NCBI GenBank assembly: GCA_047620505.1 | Contig: JBLHKS010000040.1 | Location: 1 to 44,484 of the forward strand | Direction of reading: 5' to 3' | From: JBLHKS01 sp047620505 | GTDB lineage: Bacteria; Verrucomicrobiota; Verrucomicrobiia; Verrucomicrobiales; DEV007 | DNA: 44,484 nt | Shown: positions 41,436 through 44,484 of the stretch, one piece after another | How the letters are laid out: the number at the start of each line of letters is the position of its first letter | Numbering within the stretch: the stretch's first letter is position 1 | Position numbers and translations under genes: made by a program | Notes under the pieces: generated by a model | The model's input: only the letters and a program-made list of their open reading frames with translations | What the model was told of the DNA's origin: nothing | The model's database searches: none

Positions 41436-42856
41436 ATCCGGCTGGCGGCGATCGAATCCGCGATGATTTCGACACAACTTGCGACTTGCGCTTCGTCCAC
41501 GATCAGAGGCGGAAGAAAACGAACCACGCAGCCGTTGCGCCCGCCGCGCTCGATGATCAGGCCTCGACGCAACGCTTCGGTCTGAATCCGGCTCGCGCGC
41601 TCGGTTCCGAATCCGCCGTTTTCATCGATGATCTCCATGCCGATCATGAGCCCGCGGCCACGGACTTCGCCAACCCATTCCGGATTCTCTTGCGCGACTT
41701 CGCGCAACCCTTTGCCAAGCCGCTTGCCCATCGCCTTTACGTGATCGCAAAGCCCATCTCTCTGGATGATTTCGAGCGTCCGAGCGCCTGCCGCCATCGC
41801 GAGTTGGTTTCCACGAAACGTCCCGCAGTGCTCCCCCGCTCGCCAGCCGTCGTTCTTCGATTCAAACACAAGAGCCGACAACGGCAGCCCCCCGCCGATC
41901 GCTTTGGAAAGTGCGAGAATGTCCGGCCGAATCCCGGCGTGCTCGAAAGCAAACGTCGAGCCAGTCCGGCCGATTCCAGTCTGGATTTCGTCGACGATCA
42001 GAAGAATTCCGTGCTTTTCGGCGATCCGGCGCACGCCTTGAAGCCACGATTTTGGCGCGGCAATCACGCCGCCTTCGCCTTGGATCGGCTCAAGAATAAT
42101 CGCAGCGGGAATGCCGATTCCACTCGCTGGATCATCCAGCGCGGATTCGAGAAATTTCAGCCCAACCCGGGCTCCGTCCGCTCCGCCGATTCCAAATGGA
42201 CATCGGAAACTGTAGGGAAAAGGAAAAAAGTGAACGCCTGGTATCGACGGAAGTTGCCGCTCTCGCAGCTCGCGATTTCCGGTCACAGCCAGCGCGTTTC
42301 CGCTGACGCCATGGTAGCCTCCTTGAAAGGCGATGATTTCCGATCGGCCGGTCTGGATTCGGGCCAGCTTGATCGCGGCATCGATCGCGTCGGCTCCGCC
42401 GGGCCCACAGAACTGGACGCGCGGATTATCGAAGTAGCCTTCAGGTAGAAAATCCAGCAGCTGCTGGAGAAACGCGTTTTTGACGGGCGAAGTCAGATCG
42501 AGCGATTGATACGGGAGCTTGTTCGCGATCTGTTTGATGACTTCGGCGTCGATTTCGGGATGATGGTGTCCCAGGGCCAAAACGCCGGCCCCGCTGAGAA
42601 AATCCAGATATTTTTGACCTTTGGTATCCCAGATCCAGACACCCTCCGCTTTCTTGATCGCCAGCGGCAGGCGGCGTGGGTACGAGCGGACTTCGGATTC
42701 GTGGGTTTCCTGGAATTCCAATGTTTCGTCAGGCTCGACGTCTCGACAGACGACAGGCTTTGACTCAATTTCTGGAGAACGACCAGGATCGACCGGAATG
42801 CTGAATCCGCGGGTCGATTCCCGGTCCATCGCATCGACGCTTGGAGGGAATGACAT
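41432..42856 (-). CDS. dat: diaminobutyrate--2-oxoglutarate aminotransferase
   Basis: 474 residues. A class III PLP aminotransferase that makes 2,4-diaminobutyrate from aspartate semialdehyde with glutamate as donor, the first step towards norspermidine. Landmarks: YLDFLSGAGVLALGHHHPE, VQFCGPGGADAIDAAIKLAR, FQGGYHGVSGNALAVTGN, LLIVDEIQTGIGRTG, and the PLP lysine in ALSKAIGGGLPLSALVF. The N-terminal 45 residues are an acidic, proline-containing extension without family similarity. Its TGA stop overlaps the likely TTG start of the decarboxylase gene. It is the first gene of the pathway operon and divergent from the transporter gene. Confidence 0.93.
   Translation of the reverse strand: MSFPPSVDAMDRESTRGFSIPVDPGRSPEIESKPVVCRDVEPDETLEFQETHESEVRSYPRRLPLAIKKAEGVWIWDTKGQKYLDFLSGAGVLALGHHHPEIDAEVIKQIANKLPYQSLDLTSPVKNAFLQQLLDFLPEGYFDNPRVQFCGPGGADAIDAAIKLARIQTGRSEIIAFQGGYHGVSGNALAVTGNRELRERQLPSIPGVHFFPFPYSFRCPFGIGGADGARVGLKFLESALDDPASGIGIPAAIILEPIQGEGGVIAAPKSWLQGVRRIAEKHGILLIVDEIQTGIGRTGSTFAFEHAGIRPDILALSKAIGGGLPLSALVFESKNDGWRAGEHCGTFRGNQLAMAAGARTLEIIQRDGLCDHVKAMGKRLGKGLREVAQENPEWVGEVRGRGLMIGMEIIDENGGFGTERASRIQTEALRRGLIIERGGRNGCVVRFLPPLIVDEAQVASCVEIIADSIAASRI
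42453..42468. repeat. AGCAGCTGCT palindrome, 16-bp form
   Basis: TCCAGCAGCTGCTGGA in dat, read as Gln-Gln-Leu-Leu. Confidence 0.97.
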
Positions 42857-42959
42857 TAATCAGGTGATTGGAAGTGACTGCTTTTAGAAAGCGAGCCTAA
42901 AGGGGCGCGATTCTTCCATTTCGCAACTCGATTTCAACGAACTGGATTAGTTTGATCCG

Positions 42960-44444
42960 TTGCAGGTCCATCCTACCGTCGACGCCGTGCAATCGGTTTT
43001 TGCCAAAGTATTTGATGTTCGAAGCGGAGAATTTTCCCGGGTTTCTCTGCTGTGGCTACAATCGCTGTTGATCGGATTTGCGATCGTCAGCTACGAGAGC
43101 GCCGCGACGTCGCTCTTCCTCAGTGTCTTTGAGGTTTCGAGCCTTCCGCTTGTCTACATCGGCGTCGCAGTCGTCTCGGTCATCTTTGGCATCGTCTACA
43201 TGAGGCTTGAGGAAAAACTGACGCCCGCGCGGCTGTTCCCGATCGCGGTGACGGTCATTCTCGCAGGGATGCTCGGTGCTCGTGGGCTGCTCGCCGTTAC
43301 CGAATCGAAATGGGCTTACCTGGCGACGATGGTCTGGTTAGACGTTACGATCGTGTTCCTCGGTCTGCAATTCTGGTCGCTCGCCGGGCTTTTGCTGAAC
43401 GTTCGCCAGAGCAAGCGACTGTTTGGCATAATCGGCTCCGGCGAAGTTCTTGGCGTCGTGATCGGCGGGCTGCTCGTTCCGGTTCTCGTTCGGATGATCG
43501 GAACCGTGAACGTCTTTCTCTGGGCGGCCGGTTGTCTCGGCGTCGCGTTTCTGATTTTGTTGATCACCGTCGCGAGCAATCGCAGCCGGCTTCAAGAAGG
43601 TGAGGAAGATGAAGACGAGGAAGAGCTGACTTTCGGGGCGATGCTCAAAACCCCCTACCTCCTTCTGTTGTTCGCGTTTTCGTTTTTCGTAGTCCTCAGC
43701 GATTATTTCGTCGATTTTTTCTTCTACGCGAAAGTAGACGAGCAGTTTCCCAGCGAGGAAAAACTCGCATCATTTCTCGGCCCATTTTTCGCCGCCGTCG
43801 GCGCATTTTCGTTCTTCGCGAAACTCTTTCTGTTTAACCGAATCATGAAGCGCTTCGGCGTCCTCGGCGGACTGCTTACGATGCCGATCGCCGTGCTCGT
43901 CGCGGTCCTGCTGGCGATGAGCGCGAATTACTATTTCCCGGACTCTTCGATCTTCGGCTATTCCTGGGTGTTCGTCTTTATCTTGTTAACCAAGATGTTT
44001 GACCTAGGTCTTCGACCCGCCATTTCTGAGCCAACCACCATCGTGCTCTTTCAACCGATCGCCCCTGGCAGGCGTGTCCGGGTTCAGTCCTTCAACGACA
44101 GTGTCATCGAGCCGATCAATAACGGCCTGACCGGCGTCATTCTTCTTGTACTGACCATGGGTCTTGGCTGGGGCATCGTGGAGATCGGTTGGACCACGGC
44201 CGCCATTTTCGCGGCTGGCATCATCGTCTGTTTCGTCGTCAGGCGAGGCTACGCGACCGAACTGACGAAGACGTTTGAGAAGCGGAATCTCACAGACGCA
44301 GGCGCATCCGGCCCGATCGACGAGCGGACGCTTCGGCCCTACCTGAAAAGCGACGAACCAGGCGAAGTGATTTATGGGCTCTTCAGGGATTTTCGTGGCA
44401 ACTATCTAACGGAAAGAGATCTAACTTTGCGCAGAAAAACATGA
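42960..44444 (+). CDS. ATP/ADP-translocase-like (MFS-type) membrane transporter, altered C-terminus
   Basis: 494 residues from a TTG at 42960 with about 11-12 membrane helices. The sequence style (YESAATSLFLSVFEVSSL, IIGSGEVLGVVIGGLLVP, EPTTIVLFQPIAP, VQSFNDSVIEPINNGLTGV) is that of the NTT-like transporters whose longer relatives carry HEAT-repeat or cyclic-nucleotide-binding C-termini. Here the start of such a tail (LRPYLKSDEPGEVIYGL) is present but gives way to FRDFRGNYLTERDLTLRRKT and a stop codon within 100 bases of the window end. Truncation or a damaged sequence end is likely. The substrate is unknown. Confidence 0.75.
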   Translation: MQVHPTVDAVQSVFAKVFDVRSGEFSRVSLLWLQSLLIGFAIVSYESAATSLFLSVFEVSSLPLVYIGVAVVSVIFGIVYMRLEEKLTPARLFPIAVTVILAGMLGARGLLAVTESKWAYLATMVWLDVTIVFLGLQFWSLAGLLLNVRQSKRLFGIIGSGEVLGVVIGGLLVPVLVRMIGTVNVFLWAAGCLGVAFLILLITVASNRSRLQEGEEDEDEEELTFGAMLKTPYLLLLFAFSFFVVLSDYFVDFFFYAKVDEQFPSEEKLASFLGPFFAAVGAFSFFAKLFLFNRIMKRFGVLGGLLTMPIAVLVAVLLAMSANYYFPDSSIFGYSWVFVFILLTKMFDLGLRPAISEPTTIVLFQPIAPGRRVRVQSFNDSVIEPINNGLTGVILLVLTMGLGWGIVEIGWTTAAIFAAGIIVCFVVRRGYATELTKTFEKRNLTDAGASGPIDERTLRPYLKSDEPGEVIYGLFRDFRGNYLTERDLTLRRKT

Positions 44445-44484
44445 TTCGAATGCGGTAGTTGGCAAAGGACCGAAATCCGCGCGC

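Overview
The window looks like chromosomal DNA of a verrucomicrobial bacterium (PVC superphylum). GC content is moderately high, about 57% by eye. The gene families point that way: paired DUF1501 proteins with Tat leaders, PQQ-like propeller proteins, an SSS symporter with a DUF3311-like partner, LamG/TSP3-type secreted proteins, an ECF sigma factor beside a Ser/Thr kinase, and an isolated nuoD. This assignment rests on recognised families, not on a marker gene tree. I saw no tRNA, rRNA, CRISPR array, prophage or complete insertion sequence.

Layout. 77-3950: truncated leucyl aminopeptidase, a secreted protein with a degenerate phosphoesterase-like domain, and a methyltransferase with a signal peptide. 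4026-9683: a giant secreted mosaic protein with one haem motif. 9775-12073: ECF sigma factor and transmembrane Ser/Thr kinase, divergent from the giant gene. 12134-12325: remnant of a LamG-type secreted protein. 12383-13680: thyA-folA. 13644-17135 (minus): membrane protein, nuoD, L,D-transpeptidase-family protein, and a membrane endonuclease/exonuclease/phosphatase-fold protein. 17205-21886: exopolysaccharide genes (sugar transferase, GT2, and a divergent Wzz-like protein) plus a small secreted protein. 21883-23362 (minus): unknown gene, clpS and DUF2017. 23470-26538: pseudopilin, an AT-rich spacer, an unrecognised P-loop ATPase and a small membrane protein. 26543-29359: two divergent DUF1501 genes. 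29360-29890: decayed spacer. 29894-37485 (minus): propeller lipoprotein, secreted propeller protein, DUF3311-like protein, Na+/solute symporter and adenylate-forming enzyme. 37607-42856 (minus): a complete sym-norspermidine pathway. 42960-44444: an ATP/ADP-translocase-like transporter whose C-terminus departs from its family.

The most striking signal is not a gene. The exact palindrome AGCAGCTGCT occurs 23 times in 44.5 kb, against a chance expectation of about 0.05. It is often extended to 12, 14 or 16 perfect bases. Copies occur throughout the window, about one per 2 kb, nearly always inside genes. Every coding copy is read as Ala-Ala-Ala or (Gln/Glu)-Gln-Leu-Leu, and none in the third phase. 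Exact copies outnumber one-mismatch versions by about three to one, whereas chance predicts about thirty to one the other way. This resembles the highly iterated palindrome HIP1 of cyanobacteria but has a different sequence, and I do not know of a description of it.

Working together, the exopolysaccharide and norspermidine genes suggest a surface-attached or matrix-forming lifestyle. The secreted propeller, DUF1501 and LamG-type proteins suggest polymer use. These links are inference.
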